A stretch of DNA of 64,000 nt from Streptomyces sp. NBC_01233 (lineage in GTDB: Bacteria; Actinomycetota; Actinomycetes; Streptomycetales; Streptomycetaceae), in assembly GCF_035989305.1 (NCBI RefSeq), contig NZ_CP108514.1, forward strand, positions 3,720,501 through 3,784,500, in the 5' to 3' direction. Shown piece after piece: positions 7,468 to 16,426 of the stretch. The notes below the pieces were generated by a model. That model saw nothing but the letters and a program-made list of their open reading frames with translations, was not told the origin of the DNA and did not search any database. Made by a program: the position numbers and the translations under genes. Numbering within the stretch: position 1 is the first letter of the stretch; each line of letters opens with the position of its first letter.

Positions 7468-8640
7468 CTACGGAAGGTTCCTCGCCATCACGATCCGCTG
7501 AACCTGATTCGTACCTTCATAAATCTGGGTGATCTTCGCGTCGCGCATCATGCGCTCCACCGGGTAGTCACGGGTGTAGCCGTAACCGCCGAGGAGCTGG
7601 ACGGCGTCCGTGGTGACCTCCATGGCCACGTCGGAGGCGAAGCACTTGGCCGCGGCGCCGAAGAACGTGAGGTCCTCGTGGGCGCCTCCGGCGGAGACGC
7701 GCTCCGAGCGGGCGGCAGCCGAGTACGTCAGCTGGCGGGCGGCCTCGATCTTCATGGCCATGTCCGCGAGCATGAACTGCACGCCCTGGAAGTCGCCGAT
7801 CGGCTTGCCGAACTGCTTGCGCTCCTGGACGTAGCCCTTGGCGTAGTCCAGGGCGCCCTGCGCGATGCCGAGCGCCTGGGCCGCGATCGTGATGCGGGTG
7901 TGGTCCAGGGTCTTCATCGCGGTGGCGAAGCCGGTGCCCTCGGCGCCGATCATGCGGTCGGCGGGGATCCGGACGTTGTCGAGGTAGACCTCGCGCGTCG
8001 GGGAGCCCTTGATGCCGAGCTTCTTCTCCGGGGCGCCGAAGGACACGCCCTCGTCGCCCTTCTCCACGACGAAGGCGCTGATGCCCTTGGAGCGCTTCTC
8101 CGGGTCGGTGACGGCCATGACCGTGTAGTACTCGGAGACGCCCGCGTTGGTGATCCAGCGCTTGACGCCGTTGAGGACCCAGAAGTCCCCGTCGCGCACG
8201 GCGCGGGTCTTCATGCCGGCGGCGTCGGAGCCCGCGTCCGGCTCGGAGAGCGCGTACGAGAACATCGCGTCGCCCTTGGCGAGCGGGCCGAGGTACTTGG
8301 CCTTGAGCTCCTCGGAACCGGAGAGGATCACCGGGAGCGAGCCGAGCTTGTTGACGGCCGGGATGAGGGAGGAGGACGCGCAGACGCGGGCCACCTCCTC
8401 GATCACGATCACGGTGGCGAGGGCGTCGGCGCCCGCGCCGCCGTAGGTCTCGGGCACGTGGACGGCGTGCAGGTCGCTGGCGACCAGGGCGTCGAGGGCC
8501 TCCTGCGGGAAGCGGGACTCCTCGTCGACCGCGGCGGCGAACGGCAGGATCTTCGCCTCGGCGAGCGAGCGGACCGACTCGCGGAGCATGTCGTGCTCCT
8601 CGGCCGGGCGGTACAGGTCGAAGTCGGCAGAACCCGCCAA
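7468..8640 (-). CDS. Acyl-CoA dehydrogenase
   Basis: 390-residue FAD flavoenzyme that introduces an alpha-beta double bond into acyl-CoA thioesters, as in beta-oxidation or branched-chain amino-acid breakdown. Family signatures include ALSEPDAGSDAAGMKT, NGVKRWITNAG and the C-terminal IYEGTNQVQRIVMARNL, in which Glu375 is the expected catalytic base. The length matches short-chain members. The start is a TTG at 8640 with GGGGAG upstream. The 3' end is the boundary of the integrated element, but the protein ends normally (RNLP), so function should be kept. Substrate chain length cannot be read from sequence. Confidence 0.93.
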   Translation of the reverse strand: MAGSADFDLYRPAEEHDMLRESVRSLAEAKILPFAAAVDEESRFPQEALDALVASDLHAVHVPETYGGAGADALATVIVIEEVARVCASSSLIPAVNKLGSLPVILSGSEELKAKYLGPLAKGDAMFSYALSEPDAGSDAAGMKTRAVRDGDFWVLNGVKRWITNAGVSEYYTVMAVTDPEKRSKGISAFVVEKGDEGVSFGAPEKKLGIKGSPTREVYLDNVRIPADRMIGAEGTGFATAMKTLDHTRITIAAQALGIAQGALDYAKGYVQERKQFGKPIGDFQGVQFMLADMAMKIEAARQLTYSAAARSERVSAGGAHEDLTFFGAAAKCFASDVAMEVTTDAVQLLGGYGYTRDYPVERMMRDAKITQIYEGTNQVQRIVMARNLP

Positions 8641-8672
8641 GATCTCTCACTCCCCAGGGTGATGCGTGATGC

Positions 8673-8690
8673 TAACTACCGTTAAGTAAC
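8673..8690. promoter_or_regulatory. Overlapping TAAC/GTTA inverted repeats upstream of acyl-CoA dehydrogenase
   Basis: TAAC (8673-8676), GTTA (8681-8684) and TAAC (8687-8690) form two overlapping short palindromes about 35 bp upstream of the dehydrogenase start. TetR-type regulators of fatty-acid genes often use such sites. The regulator is unknown and the call is tentative. Confidence 0.35.
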
Positions 8691-8846
8691 CCAAGCTTAG
8701 TGGCCCGGTCACGGATGGCGATATGGACGGCCTACGTGAGTTGCATGACAGCGGCGTCGACAGCGGTGGGCTCCTGGGGAACGTCCCCGCTGGTGGGCCC
8801 GACTATGCTCAGTGGCCGCAAACGGCCCCGCACCTCTGGAGCACCC

Positions 8847-10190
8847 ATGGCCCCCCTCAGGATCACAGTGATCGGCACCGGATACCTCGGCGCGACCCAC
8901 GCCGCGGCGATGGCGGAGCTGGGGTTCGAAGTGCTGGGGCTGGACGTGGTGCCCGAGAAGATCGAGATGCTGGCGTCGGGCCGGGTGCCGATGTACGAGC
9001 CCGGGCTGGAGGAACTGCTGGCCCAGCACGTGGCCGGGCTGCCGGGCTCGACCGGGCGGCTGCGGTTCACCACCTCCTGGGAGGAGGTCGGGGAGTTCGG
9101 CGACGTCCACTTCGTGTGCGTGAACACCCCGCAGAAGCACGGTGAGTACGCGTGCGACATGTCCTACGTCGACTCCGCGATGGCCTCGCTGGCCCCGCAC
9201 CTGACCCGGCCCGTCCTGGTGGTCGGCAAGTCCACGGTGCCGGTGGGCTCGGCGCAGCGGCTGGCCGCGAAGCTGGCCGAGCTGTCCCCCGCGGGCGAGG
9301 ACGTGGAGCTCGCCTGGAACCCGGAGTTCCTGCGGGAGGGCTTCGCGGTCCAGGACACCCTGCACCCCGACCGGATCGTGATCGGCGTCCAGGGCGAGCG
9401 CGGCGAGAAGCTCCTGCGCGAGGTGTACGAGACGCCGATGTCCGAGGGCACCCCGCTGGTCGTCACGGACTTCCCGACCGCCGAGCTCGTCAAGACCGCC
9501 GCCAACTCCTTCCTCGCGACGAAGATCTCCTTCATCAACGCGATGGCGGAGGTCTGCGAGGCCGCCGGCGGCGACGTGGTGAAGCTGGCGGAGGCCATCG
9601 GCTACGACGAGCGGATCGGCGCGAAGTTCCTGCGCGCCGGGATCGGCTTCGGCGGCGGCTGCCTGCCCAAGGACATCCGGGCCTTCATGGCGCGCGCCGG
9701 TGAGCTGGGCGCAGACCAGGCGCTGACCTTCCTGCGCGAGGTCGACTCCATCAACATGCGCCGGCGCGGGCACATGGTCGAGCTGGCGCGGGACGCCGTG
9801 GGCGGGTCGTTCCTCGGCAAGCGGGTCGCGGTGCTCGGCGCCACCTTCAAGCCGGACTCGGACGACGTACGGGACTCGCCCGCGCTGAACGTGGCCGGAC
9901 AGATCCACCTCCAGGGCGGGCAGGTCACCGTCTACGACCCCAAGGGCATGGACAACGCCCGGCGCGTCTTCCCGACCCTGGGGTACGCGGACTCCGCGCT
10001 GGCGGCGGCCCGGGGGGCGGAGGTCGTCCTCCACCTCACCGAGTGGCGCGAGTTCCGGGAGCTGGACCCGGCGGAGCTCGCGGGCGTCGTGACGGACCGG
10101 CTGGTGCTGGACGGTCGCAACGCGCTGGATCCCGTGCGGTGGCGCGCCGCCGGGTGGACGTACCGGGCCATGGGGCGGCCCCGCGCCTGA
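8847..10190 (+). CDS. UDP-glucose 6-dehydrogenase family protein
   Basis: 447 residues. Oxidises a nucleotide sugar (UDP-glucose to UDP-glucuronate in the main family; GDP-mannose in a sister family) with NAD+, feeding cell-surface glycan synthesis. The N-terminal Rossmann motif is ITVIGTGYLGATHA. The catalytic thiol is Cys272 in GIGFGGGCLPKD. The middle helix holds ELVKTAANSFLATKISFINAMAE. The start is ATG 8847 with GGAG five bases upstream; the frame continues further upstream without a better start. Confidence 0.9.
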   Translation: MAPLRITVIGTGYLGATHAAAMAELGFEVLGLDVVPEKIEMLASGRVPMYEPGLEELLAQHVAGLPGSTGRLRFTTSWEEVGEFGDVHFVCVNTPQKHGEYACDMSYVDSAMASLAPHLTRPVLVVGKSTVPVGSAQRLAAKLAELSPAGEDVELAWNPEFLREGFAVQDTLHPDRIVIGVQGERGEKLLREVYETPMSEGTPLVVTDFPTAELVKTAANSFLATKISFINAMAEVCEAAGGDVVKLAEAIGYDERIGAKFLRAGIGFGGGCLPKDIRAFMARAGELGADQALTFLREVDSINMRRRGHMVELARDAVGGSFLGKRVAVLGATFKPDSDDVRDSPALNVAGQIHLQGGQVTVYDPKGMDNARRVFPTLGYADSALAAARGAEVVLHLTEWREFRELDPAELAGVVTDRLVLDGRNALDPVRWRAAGWTYRAMGRPRA

Positions 10191-10199
10191 TCGCCGTGG

Positions 10200-10262
10200 G
10201 CGCGTGCGGCTCCGCTGCTGGGGGCGCAGCCCCCAGCCCCCCGCGCCTCAAGCGCCGGCGGG
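10200..10262. repeat. Streptomyces-type intergenic G+C-rich repeat
   Basis: Carries GCGCCTCAAGCGCCGGCGGGG near 10244-10264 and a small hairpin GGGGGC-GCA-GCCCCC just before. The same motif appears inverted at about 38012-38035. It is a recurrent intergenic unit in Streptomyces genomes (recall), of unknown function, here between convergent genes. Confidence 0.6.
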
Positions 10263-11318
10263 GCCGGCCTTCGCGCGGCGGGCCGTGAATTCTGTGTCGC
10301 GGACCACGCGGAGGGCGTTGCCCCAGGTCAAGAGGGCCAGGTCGGATTCCGGCCAGCCTCGTTCCAGGAGTTCCGCGATCAGTCGCGGGTAGCCCGAGGG
10401 GTCGGTCAGACCGGCCGGGTGGGGGCCCTGCGGTTCGGTGCCGAAGGCGGCGCCGAGGCCGACGCTGTGCGGGCCCGCGACGGCCCGTACGTGGTCGAGG
10501 TGGTCCGCGACCGCGTGCAGGGAGTCCCCGGTGCGCGCGGCGTCGAAGGTGACCATCGCGAGCCCGTTCGCCTCGCCCAGTGCGAGCAGCACCTCGTCGG
10601 GCACGTTCGCCGGATGCGGGTTCAGCGCGGCCGCCGCCGTGTTCGAGATGATCGTCGGGGACTTGGACGCCCCCGCGATCTGGCAGGCGACCGCCGGCGG
10701 GCAGCCGGTGAGGTCCAGCATCATCGCCAGCCGGTTCGCCTCCCGGACCACCTCGTGGCCGAAGGCCGTCAGGTCGTCCTGCGCCCAGGACGCTCCCGCG
10801 GGCGCGAGGATCCGTACGCCCAGCGTGTGGAAGGCGCGCAGCGCGCCCAGCGAGTCGGTCAGCGTGCGGCCGGACACGGGGCCCAGGAACGAGGCGATCC
10901 GGCCGCGGTTGCGGGCGTCCGCCATGTCGTCGGCGCTGAGTGCCAGGCGCAGGCTGTCGGGGTAGCGGCGCACGAAGGCCAGCGCCACGTCGATCTGTTC
11001 CAGGGTGTCGGAGACCGCCTGGTCACCGGTCGTGTCCCCGCGCGGCCGGCCCGGCGGTACGAGCAGGGACCAGAACTGGGCCCCCACTCCCCCGGCACGC
11101 AGCCGCGGGATGTCGGTGTCGACACCGGTGTCGGGGGTGTCGATGTCGTGGTACGGGCTCTGGCGCAGGGTCCAGACGAAGGTGTTGCACCCGTCCGCCA
11201 CGGGATGGACGGACAGCAGCGCGACGGCCCGGTCGAGGGCGCCCGCCGCCATGTCGGGTGCGGGGAGGTCTTCGGCTCCGATGCCCACGGAGTGGGGTTC
11301 GTCCTGCAGGTCGGCCAT
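10248..11318 (-). CDS. Membrane-dipeptidase family protein lacking zinc ligands
   Basis: 356 residues, clearly a paralogue of the next gene (shared [33 protein letters not shown]-like ends). Active members bind two zinc ions through His-x-Asp, Glu, His and His. Here each is changed: DGHND becomes DGCNT, GAEGGHS becomes GPVSGRT, DLSHVA becomes DLTGCP, and FSHSSAR becomes ISNTAAA. The fold is kept while all five ligands are lost, so a non-catalytic or differently acting protein is expected. The ATG at 11318 has GGAG upstream and is preferred over the longer frame. No role is known to me. Confidence 0.85.
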   Translation of the reverse strand: MADLQDEPHSVGIGAEDLPAPDMAAGALDRAVALLSVHPVADGCNTFVWTLRQSPYHDIDTPDTGVDTDIPRLRAGGVGAQFWSLLVPPGRPRGDTTGDQAVSDTLEQIDVALAFVRRYPDSLRLALSADDMADARNRGRIASFLGPVSGRTLTDSLGALRAFHTLGVRILAPAGASWAQDDLTAFGHEVVREANRLAMMLDLTGCPPAVACQIAGASKSPTIISNTAAAALNPHPANVPDEVLLALGEANGLAMVTFDAARTGDSLHAVADHLDHVRAVAGPHSVGLGAAFGTEPQGPHPAGLTDPSGYPRLIAELLERGWPESDLALLTWGNALRVVRDTEFTARRAKAGPAGA

Positions 11319-11460
11319 GGCGTTCGCTCCGGTCTCGGCGGCAGCAGGGAGAGATGGGATGGTGCCACCGTGACATGGGGGACGGCAGGGACGCCCGGCG
11401 GATGTGGCGTTCGGGTGAACACGCAGGTCACACCCGGTCACCACATCCGCCGTGCCCCTG

Positions 11461-12639
11461 CTAGATCACCGCGTTCGACGGGCCCCGGGACGCCGAGAGG
11501 TCACGCGACACCGCTTCCGCGTCGCGCAGCACCCGTACCGCGTTGGACCAGGTCAGCTTCGCCAGGTCGGCCCTGGACCAGCCGCGCGCCAGCAGCTCGG
11601 CGACCAGGTTCGGGTAGCCGGCCACGTCGTCCAGCCCGGACGGGGTGAAGGCCGTGCCGTCGTAGTCGCCGCCGATGCCGATGTGGTCGACCCCGGCCAC
11701 CTCGCGCATGTGGTCCAGGTGGTCGGCCACCGTGGCGGCCGTGGCCACCGGGCGCGGGCGCTCCGCCTCGAAGGCCCGGTGCAGGGCCATCGCCTCGGGG
11801 GTGGTGTCCAGGTGGTGGAAACCGTGCGCCCGCAGGTTCTCGTCCGCGGCCAGGGTCCATTCGACCGCCGCCGGGAGGATGAACTTCGGGACGAAGGTGG
11901 CCATCGCCACCCCGCCGTTGGCCGGCAGCAGCGCCAGCACGTCGTCGGGGATGTTGCGCGGGTGGTCGCAGACCGCCCGCGCCGAGGAGTGCGAGAAGAC
12001 CACCGGCGCGGCCGAGACCGCGAGGGCGTCCCGCATCGTCGTCGCGGCGACGTGCGAGAGGTCCACCAGCATGCCGACGCGGTTCATCTCCCGGACGACC
12101 TCGCGGCCGAAGTCGCTCAGGCCGCCGTGCCGGGGCTCGTCGGTCGCCGAGTCCGCCCAGTCGATCGTGTCGTTGTGCGTGAGCGTCATGTACCGCACGC
12201 CCAGCCGGTGCAGGGCGCGCAGCGTGGCGAGCGAGTTGTTGATGGAGTGGCCGCCCTCGGCGCCCATCAGCGAGGCGATCCGGCCGTCGGCGCGGGCCGC
12301 CTCCATGTCGTCCGCCGTCAGCGCCCGCACGAGGTCGCCGGGGTAACGGTCGATCAGCTGGGCGACCACGTCGATCTGCTCCAGCGTCGCGCTCACGGCC
12401 TCGTCACCGGCGTAGTCGGAGCGGACGTACACGGACCAGAACTGCGCGCCGACCCCGCCGGCGCGCAGCCGCGGGATGTCGGTGTGCAGGTGGGCGGACT
12501 GGTCGCCCGCGATGTCCCGTTGCGCCAGGTCGTAGCGCACCTGCTCGCGCAGCGCCCAGGGCAGGTCGTTGTGGCCGTCCACGACGGGGTGCTCGGCCAG
12601 CAGTTCGCGCGCCTCGTCCAGACGCTGCGCGGCGCTCAC
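11461..12639 (-). CDS. Membrane dipeptidase (renal dipeptidase family)
   Basis: 392-residue binuclear zinc peptidase of family M19, hydrolysing dipeptides, including some with D-residues at the C-terminal position. Ligands visible: VDGHND (His, Asp), MGAEGGHS (Glu), LVDLSHVA (His) and VVFSHSSAR (His). No signal peptide is seen, so it is probably cytoplasmic. The GTG start overlaps the purE stop (GTGA), so it is translationally coupled to purE. The degenerate paralogue lies 140 bp downstream. Confidence 0.93.
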   Translation of the reverse strand: MSAAQRLDEARELLAEHPVVDGHNDLPWALREQVRYDLAQRDIAGDQSAHLHTDIPRLRAGGVGAQFWSVYVRSDYAGDEAVSATLEQIDVVAQLIDRYPGDLVRALTADDMEAARADGRIASLMGAEGGHSINNSLATLRALHRLGVRYMTLTHNDTIDWADSATDEPRHGGLSDFGREVVREMNRVGMLVDLSHVAATTMRDALAVSAAPVVFSHSSARAVCDHPRNIPDDVLALLPANGGVAMATFVPKFILPAAVEWTLAADENLRAHGFHHLDTTPEAMALHRAFEAERPRPVATAATVADHLDHMREVAGVDHIGIGGDYDGTAFTPSGLDDVAGYPNLVAELLARGWSRADLAKLTWSNAVRVLRDAEAVSRDLSASRGPSNAVI

Positions 12640-13175
12640 TTGCCGAACCCGAAGGACTCCGCGTTCGCGACCTTCGTACGCAGCCGCTTGCCCTTCTCGG
12701 TGGCCTGGTCATTGAGCTCCTGCTGGAAGTCGCGCATCCGGGCGAGGAGGTCCTTGTCGTGGGCGGCCAGCATCCGGACGGCCAGCAGACCCGCGTTGCG
12801 CGCCCCGGCGACCGAGACGGTGGCGACGGGAACCCCCGCGGGCATCTGGACGATCGACATCAGCGAGTCCATGCCGTCGAGGTACTTCAGCGGCACCGGC
12901 ACGCCGATGACGGGCAGCGGGGTGACCGAGGCGAGCATGCCCGGCAGGTGGGCGGCTCCGCCCGCGCCCGCGATGATCGCCTTCAGGCCTCGGTCGGCGG
13001 CCTGCTCCCCGTACGCGATCATCTCGCGCGGCATCCGGTGCGCGGAGACGACGTCCACCTCGTAGGGGATCTCGAACTCGTCGAGGGCCTGGGCGGCGGC
13101 CTCCATGACGGGCCAGTCCGAGTCGGAGCCCATGACGATGCCGATGACGGGGCTGAGGGTACTCGCGGTGCTCAT
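12636..13175 (-). CDS. purE: N5-carboxyaminoimidazole ribonucleotide mutase PurE
   Basis: 179 residues. Converts N5-CAIR to CAIR in purine synthesis, acting on the PurK product. Motifs are [13 protein letters not shown] (residues 11-23), SAHRMP and the [11 protein letters not shown] loop, all typical of class I PurE. ATG 13175 has AAGGAG seven bases upstream. It normally follows purK closely; here a TnpB element separates the two, with the purE ribosome-binding site still intact. Confidence 0.95.
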   Translation of the reverse strand: MSTASTLSPVIGIVMGSDSDWPVMEAAAQALDEFEIPYEVDVVSAHRMPREMIAYGEQAADRGLKAIIAGAGGAAHLPGMLASVTPLPVIGVPVPLKYLDGMDSLMSIVQMPAGVPVATVSVAGARNAGLLAVRMLAAHDKDLLARMRDFQQELNDQATEKGKRLRTKVANAESFGFGK

Positions 13176-13187
13176 CTATCACTCCTT

Positions 13188-14550
13188 GCTTGGAAACCCC
13201 AGCCTGCGGGCTGGAGAAGAAACGCGTTGCCACCCCACGGTGCTGCCGTGACGGCATGTCGCTGCGCGATGCCTTGGCCTGGGCTTGTGTTCGGATCGTC
13301 ACGGCCCCTAGCGTCCGCGTCGTGGGGGCTACTTCTGTGAAGCGGGCGTTTAAATACCGCTTCTGTCCGACTGACGCGCAGGCATTGGAGCTGTCCCGGA
13401 CGTTCGGGTGCGTGCGGAAGGTCTGCAACCTGGCCCTCAGTGCCCGCAGCGAGGCGTGGACAACCCGCAGGGAGCGGGTGGGCTACGGCCAGACGTCGGT
13501 GATGCTCACCGGCTGGAAGAAGACCGAGGAGCTGGCTTACCTGGCCGAGGTGTCCTCGGTTCCGCTCCAGCAGGCGCTGCGCCACTTGCAGAGCGCGTTC
13601 ACAGAGTTCTGGGGAAAGCGGTCGCAATACCCCCGGTTCAAGTCGAAGCGGAAGTCGCGCGCCTCGGCCGAGTACACGCGCAGTGCGTTTCGCTACGCCG
13701 ACGGCCGACTGACGCTGGCGAAGATGGCCGAGCCGTTGGATGTGGTGTGGTCCCGTCCTCTGGCGGAGGGCGTGGAGCCGTCGACGGTCACTGTTTCTCG
13801 GGACGGCTCCGGACGCTGGTTCGTTTCCCTGCTGTGCGTGGACACCCCCGAGCCCATGCCCGCAACCACCACCGCTGTCGGCATCGACGTGGGTCTGACG
13901 GCCCTGGTGACCCTGTCCAGCGGGGAGAAGATCCCACACCCGAAGCGTGAGCGCCGCGACAGGGCACGCCTGGTCAAGGCCCAACGGGCGCTGGCCCGGA
14001 AAGAGAAAGGAAGTAGCAACCGGGCAAAGGCCCGCACCCGGGTGGCCCGTATCCATGCCCGGATCGCAGACCGCCGCAGCGATCACCTGCACAAGCTGAC
14101 AACTCGACTCGTGCGCGAAAACCAAACGCTCGTGATTGAGGACCTCACCGTCCGCAACATGCTGAAAAACCACAAGCTCGCCCGTGCCATCGCCGATGCG
14201 GCCTGGCGCGAGATGCGGTCGATGCTGGAGTACAAAACGGCCTGGTACGGACGCGAGCTGATCATCGTCGATCGATGGTTCCCCAGCTCGAAGCTGTGCT
14301 CGGCCTGCGGGGCGATCGCCACGACGATGCCCCTGAACGTCCGTGAATGGACGTGCGGGAATTGCGGGACGACCCACGACCGGGACGAGAACGCAGCCGT
14401 GAACCTTCTGACCGCCGGGCTGGCGGTGACAGTCTGTGGAGACGGTGGAAGACCTCAACGGAACACCCCTGAGAGGCAGCGGTCAGTGAAGCAGAAAACC
14501 CGACCCGCGAGGGAAGGAGTTCCCCCCTCCGCCAGGAGAGGGGAACGAGG
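13188..14550 (+). mobile_element. TnpB-only IS200/IS605-type element
   Basis: A TnpB gene without TnpA sits exactly between purE and purK. Limits are set by the purE Shine-Dalgarno (13183-13187) and the purK stop (14551-14553). The left end has a hairpin (CCAGCC 13199-13204, GGCTGG 13209-13214). The right end has GTTCCCC (14519-14525) pairing with GGGGAAC (14540-14546), followed by gaggtcaag, a typical end of a TnpB guide-RNA scaffold. Exact ends are inferred. Confidence 0.8.
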
Positions 14551-14578
14551 TCAAGCGGTGACCGTTCCTCTGAGGTAG
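13337..14578 (+). CDS. tnpB: TnpB RNA-guided endonuclease
   Basis: 413 residues from GTG 13337 (VKRAFKYRFCPTDAQ, the usual TnpB N-terminus; upstream starts would add a non-homologous leader). RuvC residues are Asp184 (GIDVGL), Glu268 (VIEDLTV) and Asp350 (DRDENAAVN). The zinc ribbon is Cys321, Cys324, Cys340 and Cys343. All nuclease residues are present. The last ~55 codons overlap the element's right end and run 28 bases past the purK stop. TnpB proteins cut DNA with a guide RNA made from the element's right end (family knowledge). Confidence 0.93.
   Translation: MKRAFKYRFCPTDAQALELSRTFGCVRKVCNLALSARSEAWTTRRERVGYGQTSVMLTGWKKTEELAYLAEVSSVPLQQALRHLQSAFTEFWGKRSQYPRFKSKRKSRASAEYTRSAFRYADGRLTLAKMAEPLDVVWSRPLAEGVEPSTVTVSRDGSGRWFVSLLCVDTPEPMPATTTAVGIDVGLTALVTLSSGEKIPHPKRERRDRARLVKAQRALARKEKGSSNRAKARTRVARIHARIADRRSDHLHKLTTRLVRENQTLVIEDLTVRNMLKNHKLARAIADAAWREMRSMLEYKTAWYGRELIIVDRWFPSSKLCSACGAIATTMPLNVREWTCGNCGTTHDRDENAAVNLLTAGLAVTVCGDGGRPQRNTPERQRSVKQKTRPAREGVPPSARRGERGQAVTVPLR
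14400..14550 (+). ncRNA. Predicted omegaRNA (TnpB guide RNA) scaffold
   Basis: In this family the guide RNA is encoded by the tnpB 3' region and right end, and its guide comes from the flanking DNA. Here the right end folds (14519-14546) and ends in gaggtcaag; the guide would begin at about 14551 and read the 3' end of purK in antisense. Extent and 5' end are inferred. Confidence 0.5.
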
Positions 14579-15690
14579 TCGGCTGCGTGGCGTGCGCGCT
14601 CCAGCACATCGTCCAGATCGTCGCCGTAGGTGTTGACGTGGCCGACCTTGCGGCCGTGCTTCACGTCCTTGCCGTACATGTGGATCTTCAGCTGCGGGTC
14701 GTGCGCCATGCAGTGCAGGTACGCGGCGTACATGTCGGGGTAGTCCCCGCCCAGCACGTTCGCCATGACCGTCCAGCGGGCCCGGGGGCGGGGGTCGCCC
14801 AGGGGGAGGTCCAGGACCGCGCGGACGTGGTTGGCGAACTGGGAGGTGACGGCACCGTCCTGGGTCCAGTGGCCGCTGTTGTGCGGGCGCATCGCCAGTT
14901 CGTTGACCAGGATCCGGCCGTCGGTGGTCTCGAACAGTTCCACGGCCAGGTGGCCGGTCACGCCGAGTTCCTTGGCGATGCGCAGGGCGAGGGCCTGGGC
15001 CTCGCCCGCCAGGGTCTCCGAGAGGTCCGGGGCGGGGGCGATCACCGTGTCGCAGACCCCGTCCACCTGGCGGGACTCGACGACGGGGTAGGCCACCGCC
15101 TGGCCGTGCGGGGAGCGGACGATGTTCGCCGCGAGCTCGCGGACGAAATCGACCTTCTCCTCCGCGAGGACCGGGACGCCCGCCTTGAAGGGGGCCTCCG
15201 CGTCCTCGGGGGTGCGGACGAACCACACGCCCTTGCCGTCGTACCCGCCCCGCACGGTCTTGAGGATGACGGGAAACCCGCCCACCTCGTCCGCGAAGGC
15301 CGCCACGTCCGCCGGATCGCTCACGATCCGGTGGCGGGGGCTGGGCGCACCGATCTCGTCGAGCTTGGCGCGCATCACCCCCTTGTCCTGGGCGTGCACC
15401 AATGCGTCGGACCCCGGGCGGACGGGGATGCCGTCCGCCTCCAGGGCCCGTAGGTGCTCCATGGGTACGTGCTCGTGGTCGAAGGTGATCACGTCACAGC
15501 CGCGCGCGAAGGCACGCAGCGTCTCCAGGTCGCGATAGTCGCCGATGACGACGTCGCTCACGACCTGGGCCGCCGAGTCCTGCGGGGTGTCACTGAGGAG
15601 CTTGAATCTGATGCCGAGGGGGATGCCCGCCTCGTGGGTCATGCGGGCGAGCTGACCGCCGCCGACCATGCCGACTACCGGGAACGTCAC
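14551..15690 (-). CDS. purK: N5-carboxyaminoimidazole ribonucleotide synthase PurK
   Basis: 379-residue ATP-grasp enzyme joining AIR and bicarbonate with ATP to give N5-CAIR, the PurE substrate. Motifs are VGMVGGGQLARM at the N-terminus, FPVILKTVRGGYDGKGV (ATP-grasp) and NELAMRPHNSGHWT. The length is normal. The TnpB element begins right at its stop codon, so the C-terminus (RGTVTA) may be native or set by the insertion. Transcription from purK must now cross the element to reach purE. Confidence 0.95.
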   Translation of the reverse strand: MTFPVVGMVGGGQLARMTHEAGIPLGIRFKLLSDTPQDSAAQVVSDVVIGDYRDLETLRAFARGCDVITFDHEHVPMEHLRALEADGIPVRPGSDALVHAQDKGVMRAKLDEIGAPSPRHRIVSDPADVAAFADEVGGFPVILKTVRGGYDGKGVWFVRTPEDAEAPFKAGVPVLAEEKVDFVRELAANIVRSPHGQAVAYPVVESRQVDGVCDTVIAPAPDLSETLAGEAQALALRIAKELGVTGHLAVELFETTDGRILVNELAMRPHNSGHWTQDGAVTSQFANHVRAVLDLPLGDPRPRARWTVMANVLGGDYPDMYAAYLHCMAHDPQLKIHMYGKDVKHGRKVGHVNTYGDDLDDVLERARHAADYLRGTVTA

Positions 15691-15886
15691 TCCTCCAGGG
15701 TATCCGCCGGTATTCGGCCATCAGGACCCGCATGGACACGGCCCGCCCGGACCTGCCGGTGTGCCGTGCGTCGCACGGTGTCCGAAGGCACAGACGGGGC
15801 TGTGGGGGGACACTTACGATGGGCGGGTTGACGGAGAACACCGGACGCCCTTAGCGGGGCGGTGACCGACAGGAACTGACCTTCTG

Positions 15887-16417
15887 ATGAGCACGCCGGG
15901 GAACGGATCTGCTCTCGAACGCGTACGCGCTCTCGTGCGAGAGGTCGCCAAGTTCGGGGCGGTCGGTGGTCTGGGTGTACTGGTCAACCTGGGTGTCTTC
16001 AACCTGATCCGGCACACGACCGACCTGCAGGTGGTGCGCGCGAGCGTGATAGCCACCGTCGTGGCCATCGCCACGAACTACCTGGGCTTCCGCTACTTCG
16101 CCTACCGGGACCGTGCCCAGAGCGGCCGCACCCGTGAGCTGGTCCTCTTCGCCGCGTTCAGCGGCATCGGCCTGGTCATCGAGAACGGCGTGCTCTACAC
16201 CGCCACCTACGGCTTCGGCTGGGACGGCTCGGTGGCCAGCAACGTCTTCAAGTTCATCGGCATCGGCACCGCCACCGTGTTCCGCTTCTGGTCGTACCGG
16301 ACCTGGGTCTTCAAGGCCCTGCCCGAGGCCGCCGAGCCGGTGCCGGGGCCCGCGCCGCTGCCCAGGCCGGAGCGCCGGCCGGAGCCGCTGCCCGCGCCGG
16401 AGCCGGCGAACAACTAG
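15887..16417 (+). CDS. GtrA-family membrane protein
   Basis: 176 residues. Four predicted membrane segments (around residues 24-45, 50-72, 88-106 and 112-135) with the GtrA pattern FGAVGGLGVLVNLGVFNLI and FRYFAYRDR. Family members help move lipid-linked sugars across the membrane or act in cell-wall glycan assembly. The C-terminal tail is a Pro/Glu-rich stretch of about 35 residues. It starts divergently from purK. Confidence 0.85.
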   Translation: MSTPGNGSALERVRALVREVAKFGAVGGLGVLVNLGVFNLIRHTTDLQVVRASVIATVVAIATNYLGFRYFAYRDRAQSGRTRELVLFAAFSGIGLVIENGVLYTATYGFGWDGSVASNVFKFIGIGTATVFRFWSYRTWVFKALPEAAEPVPGPAPLPRPERRPEPLPAPEPANN

Positions 16418-16426
16418 TACGCACTC

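Noticed and set aside
7465..8685. 406-codon plus-strand frame opposite acyl-CoA dehydrogenase
   Set aside because: Shadow of a strongly matching minus-strand gene; Val/Leu/Gly/Arg-rich with no domain.
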